This document shows, piece by piece, positions 1 to 11,943 of a stretch of 64,000 bases of DNA. The notes below the pieces were generated by a model. The model saw only the letters and a program-made list of their open reading frames with translations. It was not told the origin of the DNA and did no database searches. The stretch is from Alligator mississippiensis (Eukaryota > Chordata > Crocodylia > Alligatoridae): positions 66,671,181-66,735,180 of the forward strand of contig NC_081829.1 in NCBI RefSeq assembly GCF_030867095.1. The letters are read 5' to 3'. The first letter of the stretch is position 1. The number at the start of each line of letters is the position of its first letter. The position numbers and the translations under genes are program-made.

Positions 1-197
1 TAAGATGGTGGCCAAAAGCACAGACCTGGATCCCATATGGTTGCATTCAGTAGTTTCCTATCTGATGGGAACAAATGAAAATTTGCCACCAGATTCCAAC
101 TTCTTTGAGTTACCTTAGTGCAAAGATTCCACGATGCACTTCAGAATCTGGCTCTTTAACTCCACCATGTATCTAACTTAATATTTTTATGTTGTAG

Positions 198-307
198 TTT
201 TCATGAAATGGCCAGATATGACCTTCCAGCAATGATCAACTTTATTCTGCAGAAAACTGGGCTGAAGCAGATATATTATGTGGGTTACTCTCAGGGCTCT
301 ACTATCG
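198..307 (+). CDS. Lipase gene 1 exon 5 (nucleophile elbow)
   Basis: The acceptor TTGTAG precedes and the donor GTAGGT follows. The 110-bp length equals exon 5 of the family. It begins with the last base of a split codon and reads [20 protein letters not shown], then the elbow [10 protein letters not shown] holding the catalytic serine. Confidence 0.93.
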
Positions 308-3300
308 GTAGGTTAAAATCATTTGTTATATTAACATCATATTTTTTGTCTTCTAAGTAGTGATGGCTTTTGCTTGGGCCATTAATGACTTGGCCATTCC
401 TATGTTTTTTAAGCAGAATATTGCAGAGAATAGTCTCATCTTTGTGTATCATTGTGAATGTTTTTTATAAAAGACTGAGCCCAGAAATCTTTCCAGCATG
501 ATTTGACTCAAGTTAAAAGTCTTATTGAAAACCTGGAGCTTGTGAGTGAACAGAGGACCAACCATTTTCTTAAAACAACATGAAAGGTGTGGGTGACTTC
601 CACTTCCTTCTAAGCTCCATTGTTGCAACTAGATTTTTTTACCATGCATTGGCTGGGAAAACTTTTTTCACTCTCTGTAGGAAGTCAAGGGATTCTACAC
701 CAAATGTGAATTTTGATTTAAGAAGAAATACGTGGTGCTTTCTTTTCCATGCTAATGGATAATCAAGCCCAGGGCTGTCCTGCTTTGGAGTGGCTGGGGG
801 GCAGCATGCCACAAGGGCTGTACCTGCACAGACACTGGGCCCCCTGAGTCCATACAATGTGGGTTCCTTGCTGCAGCTCTGGTACCCACACAGCAAGCCC
901 CAGGTATTCTGGGCCCTGTGGCTGTGCCACCTTCCCACACACCCTCAGGATCAGGAGCAGGAAGTGGAAGCTGGAAAAAAGCAGGGGAGACTGGAGACCT
1001 TGATGGCAGCAGCCTCTGGAGCAGTGTTGGGGATTGAAAGTGGGCAGGAGCCAAGGGGCAGCAAATTAATCTGACGTTGGTCACATGGGGACACCAATTT
1101 TGTACAGCCTTGATGTAGCTCAAATATGAAAATGAGTCAACTGTCCCAACTCATTTCTATCAATTGATTTTATTCTTGTCAGCTTCCAGGGCAGCATATC
1201 ACTCACAAGAAAGGAAAATCAAAGCTTCTTCCTAGAAATAAGCATTAAAGTATATTATATTGGGACCATATTTGATGACTCTAAAAGAATCTCTTTTCAA
1301 CATTACTCATTTAAAAATGATTGAAAAAATGAGTGAGCTAACATTTTTGTTGACAACTTTGGAAATGATGCTTTATTTCCTTTTGTTCTGGTTCAGATCA
1401 TGCCTCAGCCTTGTAACATAGCACCACCTAACACTGTTGTGTTAGTCAGGATTCAAATTATGGGGAAGCTTGGGGGAACTGAGCATCCTCATAAGAGATG
1501 AGAGCCCCCCCTATAAGATTTGAAAATCATTACCTGGAGGGTCTCTGATTTTATTAGGGCATCATAATGGGCAGCCCAATTTTTTTTTTGCAGACCCCCT
1601 TCCCCACCCCCCAAGAGTCAAAGAAATGTAATTTGAACCTTGGTGTTAATCCCTCACTAATTTATTTTATGACATCACCTTTTCTGGTGAATAATAAGGG
1701 GCCATCCTAAACTGAATGCAAATGCCCTCATTCTATATTAGAATTGATTTCTTTTAAAACAAAGCAATACAGAGTCCATTTCATCATTCAATTAATATTT
1801 CAACAAAGGGCTGTAAGTCTCTGATTATTTGTATCTTTTACATGCCAAAATTATTTCAAAGATTACTATCATTATTCTCTTCTAATTTTTTAGGTTTCAT
1901 AGCATTTTCATCTATGCCAGAGCTGGCACAAAAAGTCAAAATGTTTTTTGCCTTAGCTCCTGTAGTCACAATTAAAAACTCCAAAAGCCCTGTCTTGAAA
2001 ATGCCACTTCTTCCTAATGCAACTTTCCAGGTATGAGTTTACTTCATATTCCACATCGCTCCTAAATACTTGGTTTTTAAATTAGGTATTATTTAGGAAC
2101 AAGAGCTCCAAGCTATTAAATGCTGCAAAAAAGTCTACTATAAATAATTTATTTTTCTTTAAAAATTAATTTAGCCACAGTGCTAAGGACAGCAGCATTT
2201 CTAGTTATAATTTACTTTGTTAAACATATGTCTTCATAGTTATTATAATACACCCAAAGCATTAAATTTAACACCTCCATTGGAATATCACCTCATTGAG
2301 CCCCATTCAGTTCTTAACCACTGAATTTCTGATTTAAGAATGTGTAGATTAGAAACTTTAAAGCTGCATTAGATAGTGGGTTTTGTAATTTGAAAAAAAT
2401 GATCAAAAAGCATTTTATGAATGTGAGTTTTCCCATTTCCCATTCATATTACCATATTGATAAGTTTTCATGTATACGTTTGCATAGTTTTCTATGGGGC
2501 AAAGAAATGCACTTCTGCCCTTTGCATGAAGTGAGTATTTCACAAAGTGACTGTTTTAACTTTGAACTTTGTGGCATGTGCAATTCAGGAAACCTGAACT
2601 GGAAACACAGGTATAGTTCTTGTAATTACAACCAAGTCAGCTAAGGCTGACCTAAGTCATGTGAAAACTATTGGGATAAAAAGAATAAATAAAATATATT
2701 CTAAAAGTTCCTTTGCTTACTATAAATAATACCTTTTGCATTTTTAACAGGATATGTTTGGCAAAAAAGATTTCCACCTAAGAAATAAGAACTGGAAAGT
2801 GATTACTGCTAATATATGCAGTAATCCATTAATTAATAAACTGTGTGCCAATTTGCTCTTCCTTTTGGGTGGATACAATGAGAAAAACTTAAATACGGTA
2901 AGTGTGTGTATGAAATAAACCCTGTTTTTAGTGATAATTAGAATCAAACTAATTATGAATATATTATCATTTATGATAATTGGATGCATATTTACTCTGG
3001 AATGAATAAAATGGGCTTCTTTGGTTGCTTAAGAATTATGAAAGATATTTGATTGTCTTTCAAATACAGTGAGGATAGAGAAAGCAAGTGACTCAATAAC
3101 ATAGCTCATATGCAACATGTAGCGGGGGCACGTGCCCCCCCCCCCACCCCAAGATTGGCCCTCACTGGCAGGGAGTGGGAGGCAATGGCCAGTGCCCCCC
3201 CTGAGATGTGGGGGTGCTGAGAGAAGCACTGGTAGCACTTCCAGGTTTGCCACTGGCACTTCTGGTTTTGCCGGCAGCACTTCTGCTGGCAGCAGTGATC

Positions 3301-6300
3301 AGCCTCTGGGGGACAGTCCCCCACCCCTGGTTGGTGGTCAGCGGCTGGCTCCCCTCCCCCCTGGTCAGCGATCAACCACTGGTGCCCCCCCCAGTATCAA
3401 GAGGCACCAGTCACCCATGAAATAGCTGATGATTGACAGTTTAACTAAGGATCTCTGTTTCCTACTGTTTTATTTGTAGTTAACATATTAAATGTCCTTC
3501 TCTGTCTATTAAGCAGAGTATAAATGTCTAACACAGCATTCAACTATTCAAGACAAATTTGGAGTTTATAGCTTGTGATAGTAGGATGTAAGTCCCATGG
3601 TGGAATAGCAGTATCCCGTAAGTCCCATGGTGGGATTGTGCAGGTATGGGAGCTATGTTCTTAGCAACTGTGCAGGTGTGGGTCACAGTGCTCACAATTC
3701 AATGTTACTGGTTTCTACGTCATAATTGTCTGCCATAGGACAAGTATCAAGGGCAATGGGAGGAGAGGCTATTGCATACTGTATCCATAACACAGTGCTC
3801 AATAGATTCAGATGGGTAGCAATACTGGGCACTTTCACACATAATCTGAGGTGCGGCGGGGAGGTGGGGGTGGCACTTTAATTAGAGTGGCTCTGAGAGC
3901 TGCTCTAATTAAAGCACAGCCTGGGCTTAAAAATTGCAGTGGGGATGCTTTAAAGTTCATTAAGCAAGCTTTAGTTCAGGTGTCCCTATTGCCAATTTTA
4001 AGACTGGGGACACAGATACATGAGACACAGCAGGCTGCTGGAATCCCAGCATATCAGAGCAGCCTCCACACTTATGTATAGGCTCCCAGTGGGGCTTATT
4101 CTAGTATAATGCTAAATTAGTAGCATCACTGGCCACCTGATCACTATGCTATGCTGATTCTAGCATAGTGTAGTGATTGGGTGGCCATTGATGCTAGAGC
4201 ATATCTGACAAGCGGGGACAAAAGTCCCCAGTTTTCCAACAGGTGACTGCTGTCACTTACAAGTAGTATCTGGTAGCAGTATTCTAACAAAAACACAGTT
4301 TGGAACTATGTTCTTTCATTTTTCCATTATGAAAAACATTGAAAGGCCAACGGGAACTCTTTTACCAGAGTTGTCATTGACTTGGTAGCCTGGAGTATTC
4401 TGAATAAAGAATGGAGATTTCAAAATAATTTGGGCGAAAAGGCCTAGCCAGCTGGGCAAAAATACAATAGTTTGGATTAATGGTAGCTTGGACCCCCAGC
4501 ACTAGAATTTGAGAGCAGTGTCACATTCAACTTAGAATGCTTATTTCGCACATTTAAAATTGAAGCAGTTGCATACTCAAACTCTTAAGCACATATTAAG
4601 CACTATCTTAGCATTACTAAGTTGTTCCTTCTTAGGGGAGGATTCTCTCCTTAATGCATCCTAACTTTAATAGGTGACTACATTGCAATGATTGGCAACT
4701 GTTACAAGTGAATTTGTGACACCACCCTAACATATACTAACTTTAATATATCACAGTATTCCAGTGATTTGCAGCTGTTGCATGAGTTTTCTGTTTCAAC
4801 CAGATTACCATGTTTTGTGTGAAATGGGATGGAAATTAAGACTGGGCATGTTGAACCTTTCCCAACCAGCTATGGGAAACAGTTTTGAAGGGTAGCCAAA
4901 ACCTTGCCCTGTTTTGGGTGTTGATTATATCAGCACAGGACTTAACTAGAGGTAAGAAAGTTAATCTCCAAGTAAGACAATGGCAATGGCTAATCACCAT
5001 GTTTATTTAGAGTAGCTCTCACCTCCTTTGTACTCAAATGAGAAAATGGTAGATCTCACTATCCTGCAGCTGGGATCAATACATGCAAAAAGGATGGTAT
5101 GTTTAGTGGAATGGTGCCAGCCTGCATATATCAGGTACTATTCAAAATGATAATTGGACAGGCTTATTAAACCTTTGTATAAACCTAAAGATAATTAAAC
5201 TAATAATGGTTTCTAATAGCTATTTCCTTAAGAGTAGTTGAGCACTGACTTCAAAACTGACAGGTATGAAAGAAATTTTATTTCTGAAAACATTACAGTT
5301 CTTTTGGCAATATGGATTTCTAGATCAGGATTTTCTCTTTTGTTTGTTTTTTTAATTCTGTTGCTACTGAATTGAACAATATTTTGTTGAAGGAGAATTA
5401 GACTTCCTACAACAGTTTAAGGAAAAAAATAATGTCCTAAAACTGTTTTCTTGCAGAGTCGAATGGATGTGTACATAGGCCACTACCCAGATACAACGTC
5501 TACTAAAAATATGATGCACTGGCTCCAGGTAAAAATTCTGAAGTGGTTGAATAAAATGTGGTTTAGATTATCCCATGGTCTCACTAATCATGCTTAAAAT
5601 TAAATTTGTTCAGAACAGACATAATATATATGATGATATATTATATTTTGTATAGGCTGTCTTACTCCACAAACGTTTCACCAGGAATCAGGGATTCTGG
5701 CCATTTATCTTGAAAAATAGTTATTTTTGCTGAACTTTTTGAAAATAATTCAGCCCAAAGCAGATATCAAGCATGAAAAATTTCAGCCTGGATCATTAAA
5801 GCATGACAAAGTTATAAAGCAACTGAAAATAGCAGTATTGCCAACCCCACCATGCCAAAAATAATGAGACGAACTCAAAAAATCAAGAGATTGGCACGTA
5901 AATCATGAGACGCTATTTTTTAAAGTGTGGTGTGGGGTGTTATTTGTGAAGGTGTTGGGGGCTGTGGGTGTGCGTGTGGGATTTGGAGCCTGGAGAGGGG
6001 GTTCCCTACACCCTGGCAGGATGCAGGGTAGTGTGGGTCAGCAGTGAAAAGCAGCAGCAGTGCTAAGCAGGCTGTGGCTTGGGAGTGAGGCAGATAGACA
6101 GAGACAGGCACACAGATAGCACCCAGTTGATAAGTGGAGGGAAAGGGGTGGGGGGAGAGGGGAGGCGTGGGAGGGGGGAGATCAAAGTCCCCATGGAGAC
6201 AGAGAGAGTGGGGAAGGATCAGGGGCAGGGGTGAATGGGGCCCCAGGGCTGGGGCAGGTTGTTCAGAGGCACGGAGGGGAGGGTGCAGCTTCCCACAGCA

Positions 6301-8456
6301 GCATGCAACCCCAGGGGGAGACATGGAGGTATGTGCCCCCCATGGGACAGAGGCGGGCTGCTCACAGTGGGCTGGGGTTCTGCACCCTGCTGCCTTTCCC
6401 CAGGAGCTCAGCTGCACAATGCCATTTCCACCCGCTGGGCGAGCAGGGGACATGGTGCGTGATGGCCATGCGGCATATCCCCTGTCCGCCTGGTGGCAGG
6501 AGGTGCACCGGGCTTACATGGCTGAGCTCCTGGGCCAAGGCAGCAGGGTGCAGAGCCTCAGCCTGCAGTGGGCAGCCTGCCTCTGCCCCATGGGGGGCAC
6601 TTGCTCTCATGTCTCCTCTGGGGGGGTGCTGCTGCGCGAAGCCCCCCACCATGCCTCTGGATGACCTGCCCCGGCCCCAGGGCCCCATTCACCCTTGGGG
6701 ACAGTCAGGGGGAGGGTGTGACTGCTCCAAACTTTAAACTAGCACTAAAACCGATCAACATTTGCAGCTCACAGCAGAAGCTGTAACAAAACTCTCAGAT
6801 TCTACACCCAAAAATGCTGTTGTAATCACAAAGGGCACCAACCTGATTTTAAAGAAGGAAGGTTTCCTACTGTCTTCAGTGAGGTCAAAGTTTCACTCAA
6901 AATATCTAAGTGAAGTCCTACATCTGTTTCAAAGCATCATGAAGCAATCATATTACAGAAGAAGGCACACTAACACCCAAAGGCCTGTGGAAAATTCTGT
7001 GTATAAATTTATACTTTTCTCCCTTTTTAGGGACAAAAATCAGGAGAATTCAGATACTTTGACTATGGTGAGAGAAACCAGGCTCATTACCACCAGGTAT
7101 GGAAAAACGATTTCTTATTGAGAATGAAATGGTCTTTTAAAAATAATAATGATTTTTAAAAAGAATATAAGGAGTATTTCTATACACAAGGACAAGTCAC
7201 CCTGCAGGCTGCTATCCTGCACATTGATGTCTGGAGCCTAAAACCTCTAATCTGAGTCTGCTTCATGCTATCGACCTATGCATTTCAGTTTGAAACTACT
7301 GCCCAATTTGACATGTCTGTGCTCTAGAGTCTGCTGGGTGCCATAGGGTTAAGTACAAAGTCAGAGCTGTGTCAAGAATCTTGCATGATATATTATGTTT
7401 GAATACTGTATTCTCTGCCTTAGCTCTATAAACTAAGCGCTGCAGGAAGGAAGATGCTGCTAGAACAGCTAGCACTTTGACAGCGGGGAGGGGAAAACTA
7501 AGCCACATATTGTGGAGATCACGGAAGAGGAACATACAGCAGTGTTGCATATTCAGAGGAGCTTTCAAGAAGGGAACCAGGTACATGAGATTAGGTTTAA
7601 GATATTTAGTTCACCTAAAGCTTAGGGCTGCTGCATTCTAGGGACTTTTCCTATAGCTAGACACATCTATCATATTTACTTTCTTTTTTCTGGCCCAATC
7701 TTTAAAAATGTGATTGATATAATTAGTTTAAAAAAATCTAAAACACTGAAAATATACAACACGTGTAAGATTTACATGAAAATAACATCTCCCAAGCATA
7801 AGAAGCATAGGGTCAGATATTTGAACAGGATTTTGGCTGGCCAAAGGAAGTAAATCTTTTAAGAGTGAATCTAATTTAATAAACTTTCAAAAAGATTAAG
7901 GCAGCTTTCAAGTTATAGAGCTAAGGCAGAAAAACAGGTATAACAAATATAAAATGCTATGCAACATTCTTTCCTCCTTACATGCCAACTCTAGCAGGGA
8001 AGCTAGCTGACTGATGCTTCATATTTCTAGCTGCTCAACAGACAGCAGGGTGCTACATTAGAAAAAGAATCAGACACCCATTAAAGGGACCCTGAACCAT
8101 AGATCACAGTTTGGGAAGCATTTCTATAAAACCAAGAAGGCATGTAGGAAACAGCAGTCAAATATTTAACTAATATGTTTGTTTAAAAATTACAAAAGCT
8201 TCTCAGACATGCATTTTTTCAGATGACTCCTCCTCGCTACTTGATAGAAGAAATGGCTGTACCAACTGCAGCCTGGTCTGGTGGAGCGGACTGGGTTGCA
8301 GACAAACAGGATGTTGACGAGTTGCTCCCTCGGATAAGTAACCTAGTTTGCCACAACCATGTTCCTCACTGGAACCACTGGGATTTCATTTGGGGTCTTG
8401 ATGCACCTAAACATGTGTATTGTAAAATGACTGAGCTGATGAGAAAGTGTCCATAA
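198..8456 (+). CDS. Acid lipase family gene 1, LIPM-like, 3' part (exons 5-10)
   Basis: Joined exons 198-307, 1894-2030, 2751-2897, 5457-5528, 7031-7096 and 8223-8456 give 254 residues plus a stop; all visible introns are GT-AG and phases agree. The family comprises secreted or lysosomal alpha/beta hydrolases that cleave triglycerides, cholesteryl esters or skin lipids. Visible motifs are the nucleophile elbow GYSQG (exon 5), the acid region SGGADWVAD and the histidine region [14 protein letters not shown] (exon 10), so the catalytic triad looks complete. GYSQG followed by [20 protein letters not shown] is closest, from memory, to LIPM; LIPA and LIPK are alternatives. Exons 1-4 (signal peptide, oxyanion region) lie left of the window. 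No stop or shift was seen, so it is probably functional. Confidence 0.93.
308..1893 (+). other. Gene 1 intron 5
   Basis: This is an intron by its flanking splice sites. It holds a GC-rich patch at about 760-1075 of unknown origin; the open frames there have no recognisable similarity. Otherwise it is AT-rich sequence with nothing recognised. Confidence 0.7.
1894..2030 (+). CDS. Lipase gene 1 exon 6
   Basis: This 137-bp exon has acceptor TTTTTTAG and donor GTATGA. It continues the core with [20 protein letters not shown] and ends at NATFQ. Length and phase equal family exon 6. Confidence 0.93.
2751..2897 (+). CDS. Lipase gene 1 exon 7
   Basis: This 147-bp phase-0 exon has acceptor TTTTTAACAG and donor GTAAGT. 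It reads [17 protein letters not shown] through [15 protein letters not shown], the cap/lid region of the family. The 147-bp length equals family exon 7. Confidence 0.93.
3118..3425. repeat. GC-rich repeat starting at a 16-bp palindrome
   Basis: Positions 3124-3139 read GGGGGCACGTGCCCCC, a perfect palindrome. After it come loose internal repeats around GGCACTTCTGG / GCAGCACTTC (3235-3300) and GGTCAGCGG / GGTCAGCGA (3338-3372). Similar GGGGCACGTG-type motifs recur at about 49180 and 49390, which suggests a shared interspersed family that I cannot name. Confidence 0.4.
3835..4230. repeat. Hairpin-forming non-autonomous repeat
   Basis: Two large inverted repeats lie side by side. At 3874-3916 a near-perfect palindrome has arms CTTTAATTAGAG (3876-3887) and CTCTAATTAAAG (3903-3914) around GCTCTGAGAGC. 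At 4121-4196 the arms TAGCATCACTGGCCACCTGA and its imperfect complement flank a 9-bp loop. The structure fits a MITE-type DNA transposon relic; outer ends are uncertain. Confidence 0.5.
5457..5528 (+). CDS. Lipase gene 1 exon 8
   Basis: This 72-bp phase-0 exon has acceptor TTCTTGCAG and donor GTAAAA. It reads [20 protein letters not shown] then HWLQ, the family signature SR.DVY..H...TS..NM.HW. Length equals family exon 8. Confidence 0.93.
5831..6715. repeat. GC-rich interspersed repeat in gene 1 intron 8, copy 1
   Basis: It starts at TATTGCCAACCCC and carries an AAATCATGAGA-type leader (5860-5915), then a GC-rich body with mirrored segments: ATGTGCCCCCCATGGGACAG (6330-6349) has an inverted counterpart near 6579-6600. 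It matches 10200-11023 segment by segment. The ends in copy 2 (GTTGGCATTA) mirror this start, suggesting terminal inverted repeats. The right part present in copy 2 is missing here. Family name not known. Confidence 0.55.
6694..7029 (+). repeat. Intron 8 tail duplicated at 11944-12283
   Basis: From GGACAGTCAGG to the polypyrimidine tract before exon 9, this 335-bp stretch is nearly identical in order and content to 11944-12283. Here it leads into the exon 9 acceptor; in the other copy no exon follows. Confidence 0.75.
7031..7096 (+). CDS. Lipase gene 1 exon 9
   Basis: This 66-bp phase-0 exon has acceptor CCCTTTTTAG and donor GTATGG. It reads [20 protein letters not shown] then HQ. Human relatives, from memory, have 24 residues here, so it is two codons shorter, in the stretch after the FDYG / FDWG motif. 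The frame stays open. Confidence 0.9.
7097..8222 (+). other. Gene 1 intron 9
   Basis: This intron of about 1.1 kb lies between confirmed exons. Nothing further was recognised in it. Confidence 0.7.
8223..8456 (+). CDS. Lipase gene 1 exon 10 (terminal coding exon)
   Basis: The acceptor GCATTTTTTCAG is followed by 77 codons and TAA. It begins [20 protein letters not shown]. The acid residue lies in GGADWVAD and the catalytic histidine in [14 protein letters not shown]. It ends MTELMRKCP, close to the usual family C-terminus. Confidence 0.95.
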   Translation: MTPPRYLIEEMAVPTAAWSGGADWVADKQDVDELLPRISNLVCHNHVPHWNHWDFIWGLDAPKHVYCKMTELMRKCP

Positions 8457-9435
8457 AAACATACAGAAGTGTTTGGGGACTAAGAAGTTCATTTACTTGT
8501 ATTAGAATCTGTCCTCTTTGTTTGGCTATGGAGTGCATTTCTAGTTGTAATTTCTGTATATTTTTAAAAGCCAACCCTGGAGGTTATACATAAGAAAATG
8601 TATTTTGACTAAATTGACTTTATGGGGTTTTTTTTTAATTTTGTGAGTGCCACTTTTTTCTCACCTTCCTGATGTAATTCAGTGAGGCAGATTTCATCAT
8701 GTAGAAAGCTGAATTATATTTCTCAAAGAAAACACATATACAACAAAAAATACAATCTAGTTCCTATGAAAGGTTCTTAATATAAGTATAAAACAAATGA
8801 ACATATATTTTTCCTCTATTATTTGTAGTATTTGATTTTAAAGACATTTTATCCACATACATGACCATGCAAGATTCTGAGGATCAGAATAGCCCTCCTG
8901 ATGTTTCCAGAAACAGTCATCTTCAGAAAGACACCACAAAAGTCTGCTTAATTTGACAGATGACTTGTCAGGTGTTGGTAACATTTGATTCTTTCATTTG
9001 CTAATGATTCCAACATTTCCCTAATTACATTTTAGATTAGTAGTGAATTGATATTGAAATATCTATTATTAAATATACATGACTGAAAGTATTTGTTGCC
9101 TCTTACATTTTAACTGTTGGAATGGCAAGTTCCTGGTAAGGTTCTAGATTATGTGTTAAGAGGACAGTGATTTTTTTAATGTATGTAGGCACAGGTTTAT
9201 TACTAACTGTGATGCCCAGACGCAAAAGGGGATGGCAGGGGAAAACATCAGTTTTCTGGAAAAATACAAAACAGAATACCATACAAAGAAGGACCAGTTT
9301 ACTGTTTTCCTCAGTATGTTCAGGTAGCTAAATTACCCAATCTGTTTTATACAATAAGGTTAAAAGTATATTGCTGTGATTATAAATATTAAATAGCAAA
9401 GTTGTTAATCTAATAAATACTTTCCATTGTATTTT
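8457..9435 (+). other. Gene 1 3' untranslated region (inferred)
   Basis: AT-rich sequence follows the stop codon. It is taken as 3' UTR because the first convincing poly(A) signal after the stop is at 9412. No transposon was recognised within it. Confidence 0.55.
9412..9417 (+). promoter_or_regulatory. Candidate poly(A) signal of lipase gene 1
   Basis: A canonical AATAAA follows about 950 bp of AT-rich sequence after the stop and is followed by a T-rich stretch (9420-9460). Cleavage itself cannot be seen from sequence alone. Confidence 0.5.
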
Positions 9436-10120
9436 GCTGTTTTACTTACTATTTTATTTTCTGTTATGGATATAGACCACACGTATAGTTTTAAAATTTT
9501 AACGTGCGGCTCTTTCTTTCCAACTCTTGCACGTCTTGTAAATGACAAAATACAGAGAGCAGAAACCCCTTAAGCAAATTTCTTCTTGCATTTTTAATAC
9601 TATAACTTGATATTTCTCACATCCTCAGAGCCACAAACTGTTGGGATTTCAGAATGCCAGGTGGTAGCACCTGGGGCTGTGCACAGGCCACCTGAAAGGG
9701 CCTTGGCACAAAATAAATCTATGCTGCTCCAAATTTGAGGAATTTAGTGCTGTAGCAAAGTTGGGATGTAACAGGAACAAATTTATGTTCATGTTCCCAG
9801 TAAGTCTGAGCAGGTATTGTTCATGCTCCAGCACTACTGCAGGGATGCTTAGCAGCCTGCCTTGCTGCAGGGATTCCCCCGATTCTGTTGATTTCTGAGA
9901 ACAGCACAGAGGAAAGCACCAACTGCTTGCCTGGCTGACACTGCCCACAACCTGCCCCCATCAGCTCGTGGGAAAAGCTGAAGTTCAGGGTCCCAGAAGA
10001 CTCATAGGGGAAACTGAATTATGGTGAGGCTGGAGGATTCATGGGGAGGGGAGAATGAAGTTTGCAGGGCTCACAAGCTCATGGAAGAAACTGAGGCTCC
10101 TGGCTTCCTCTTGTAACAAG
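9436..10120. other. Intergenic, nothing recognised
   Basis: No gene or known repeat was recognised here. The open frames are short and lack similarity to known families. Confidence 0.5.
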
Positions 10121-10205
10121 CAGCTGCAGTCACCACATTCTTCCTCCCCTCAAACTGTCCCTTCACAATCTTCTGTCTCAGCCCTCTATGCTGTGGTTTT
10201 AAAAA
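10121..10205. repeat. Direct repeat, left copy (partner 12275-12355)
   Basis: The sequence from GCAGTCACCACATTC to TTTTAAAA reappears with scattered differences at 12275-12355. The pair brackets the GC-rich repeat plus the displaced intron block. Confidence 0.6.
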
Positions 10206-11232
10206 AACATGAGACAAACTCTTAAAAAAATCAGGAGATTGGCATGTAAATTATGAGATGCTACTTTGAAGTGTTTGTGGGGGGGCTGTTATTTGTGAAG
10301 GTGTTGGGAGCTGTGGGTGTGCGTGTGGGATTTGGAGCCTGGACAGGGGGTTCCCTACACCCTGGCAGGATGCAGGGTAGTGTGGGTCAGCAGCGAGAAG
10401 CAGCAGCAGGGCTAAGCAGGCTGTGGCTTGGGAGTGAGGCAGACAGACAGAGACACAGGCACACAGACAGCACCCAGTCGATAAGTGGAGGGAAAGGAGA
10501 GGGGGGAGAGGGAAGGAGTGTGGGAGCAGGGAGATCAAGGCCCCTGTGGTGATGGAAGGAGTGGGGCAGGATCAGGGGCAGGGGTGAATTGGACCCCAGG
10601 GCTGGGGCAGGTTGTCCAGAGGCGCAGCGGGGGTGGGGGGGAGTGCAGCTCCCCACAGCAGTGCACAACCCTGGGAGAGACATGGGAGCACATGCCCCCC
10701 ATGGGACAGGGGCGGGGTGCCCACTGTGGGCTGGGGTTCTGCACCCTGCTGCCTTTCCCCAGGAGCTCAGCTGCACGATGCCATTTCTGCCTGCTGGGTG
10801 GTCAGGGGACATGGGGCATGCTGTCTGCGCAGCACATCCTCTTCCTGCCTGGTGGCAGGAGGCACACTGGGCTGGCATGGCTGAACTCCTGGGGCAAGGC
10901 AGCCTGCCTCTGCCCTGTGGAGGGCACGTTCCCTCATGTCTCCCCTGGGGGTAGGTGCTCCTGCAGGCCTCCCCCCCCCCCCATGCCTCTGAACAACCTG
11001 CCCCAGCCCCAGGGCCCCATTCACTCCTGCCCCTGATCCTGCCTCACTCCTGCACTCACTTCAGGGGCCTTGATCTCCCCCCTGCCCCTTCCTTCTTCCC
11101 CCATTCCTTTTCCTCCACTTACCAGCTGGGAAAATCCAGAGATTTGAGGGTTCAATCAGGAGATCGTGAGTCGGAGTTATTTTGACTTTGAAATCTCGAG
11201 TCTTACAATGGTTTCACAACAGTTGGCATTAC
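10200..11232. repeat. GC-rich interspersed repeat, copy 2 (longer)
   Basis: Same family as 5831-6715. It starts with an ACATGAGACAAACTC leader, has the body with inverted segments, and keeps a right end at AACAGTTGGCATTACTG, the approximate inverse of the left start GCCAAC in copy 1. It is followed by about 700 bp that is missing from copy 1. Confidence 0.55.
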
Positions 11233-11943
11233 TGAAATAGGGTCTTACTGTAAAAGCTGTCAGGCAATATAACTTCTGGGGTTTCTATCTGTGTTATCTA
11301 TAATGAAGAATATGTACAGTATAGAGAGAAATCCTAGAAAGAAAATGATACTTTTAAAAAAAATGTGTCTATTTTAAGTGATGTATCAGTAAACAGAGAG
11401 ACAAACTGACAAACAACACACAGAAAAAGCTTTAACAACATAATAGAAAAGTTTGCCAATATAGAATTTGCACAAAGCATACCATAAAGCTCCTAGATAG
11501 AATAGTAACAGTGAATTCAACAAAAACTGCTAGCACAAACAGTTTCAAAACTTCTCACAGGGCAATGAAAAAAATTAGAACTGATTCTATAAGACATCAG
11601 GTATAATGTTTTCAGGGCCTTGTTATATGGTAATTCTGGGCAGCTCCTGTATCATTTAACCCTTGGATTGTCTGTACATTGGCACCTTAAAGTGGTTTTA
11701 AGTACTTGTTATGCAGCTCAAAGTTACATCACTCCGGGACAGGATTGACGTGTTGCCAATCCCCACAGATGTGCCACCCAAGTTGAAGTCCTTCAGTATC
11801 CTAGGATCTCTCACATCCCTGCCAGTAGAACAGGGATCGATGCCTGTCCTGGCTCACCAGCCCTCTAGTAGCAACTCACAGCTCCAGCTCCTAGTCAGGG
11901 CCCTGCTCACCAGGCCTCTAGTGGCAAGTCCAAGCTGTGCAGG
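11233..11943. other. Unassigned segment absent from the intron copy
   Basis: This 0.7-kb segment lies between the GC-rich repeat and the displaced intron block and has no counterpart at 6.7 kb. Nothing in it was recognised. Confidence 0.5.

Larger units (their letters stand above)
2898..5456 (+). other. Gene 1 intron 7 with several non-autonomous repeats
   Basis: The intron holds a GC-rich repeat (3118-3425), a hairpin-rich repeat (about 3835-4230) and unassigned AT-rich sequence. No exon-like open frame was recognised inside it. Confidence 0.6.

Noticed and set aside
6134-6737. Open frames of 168-177 residues on both strands in 5920-6737, and similar ones at 10387-11036
   Set aside because: They lie in a GC-rich repeat present twice with different frames; overlapping frames on both strands and Pro/Gly/Cys-rich text argue against a gene.
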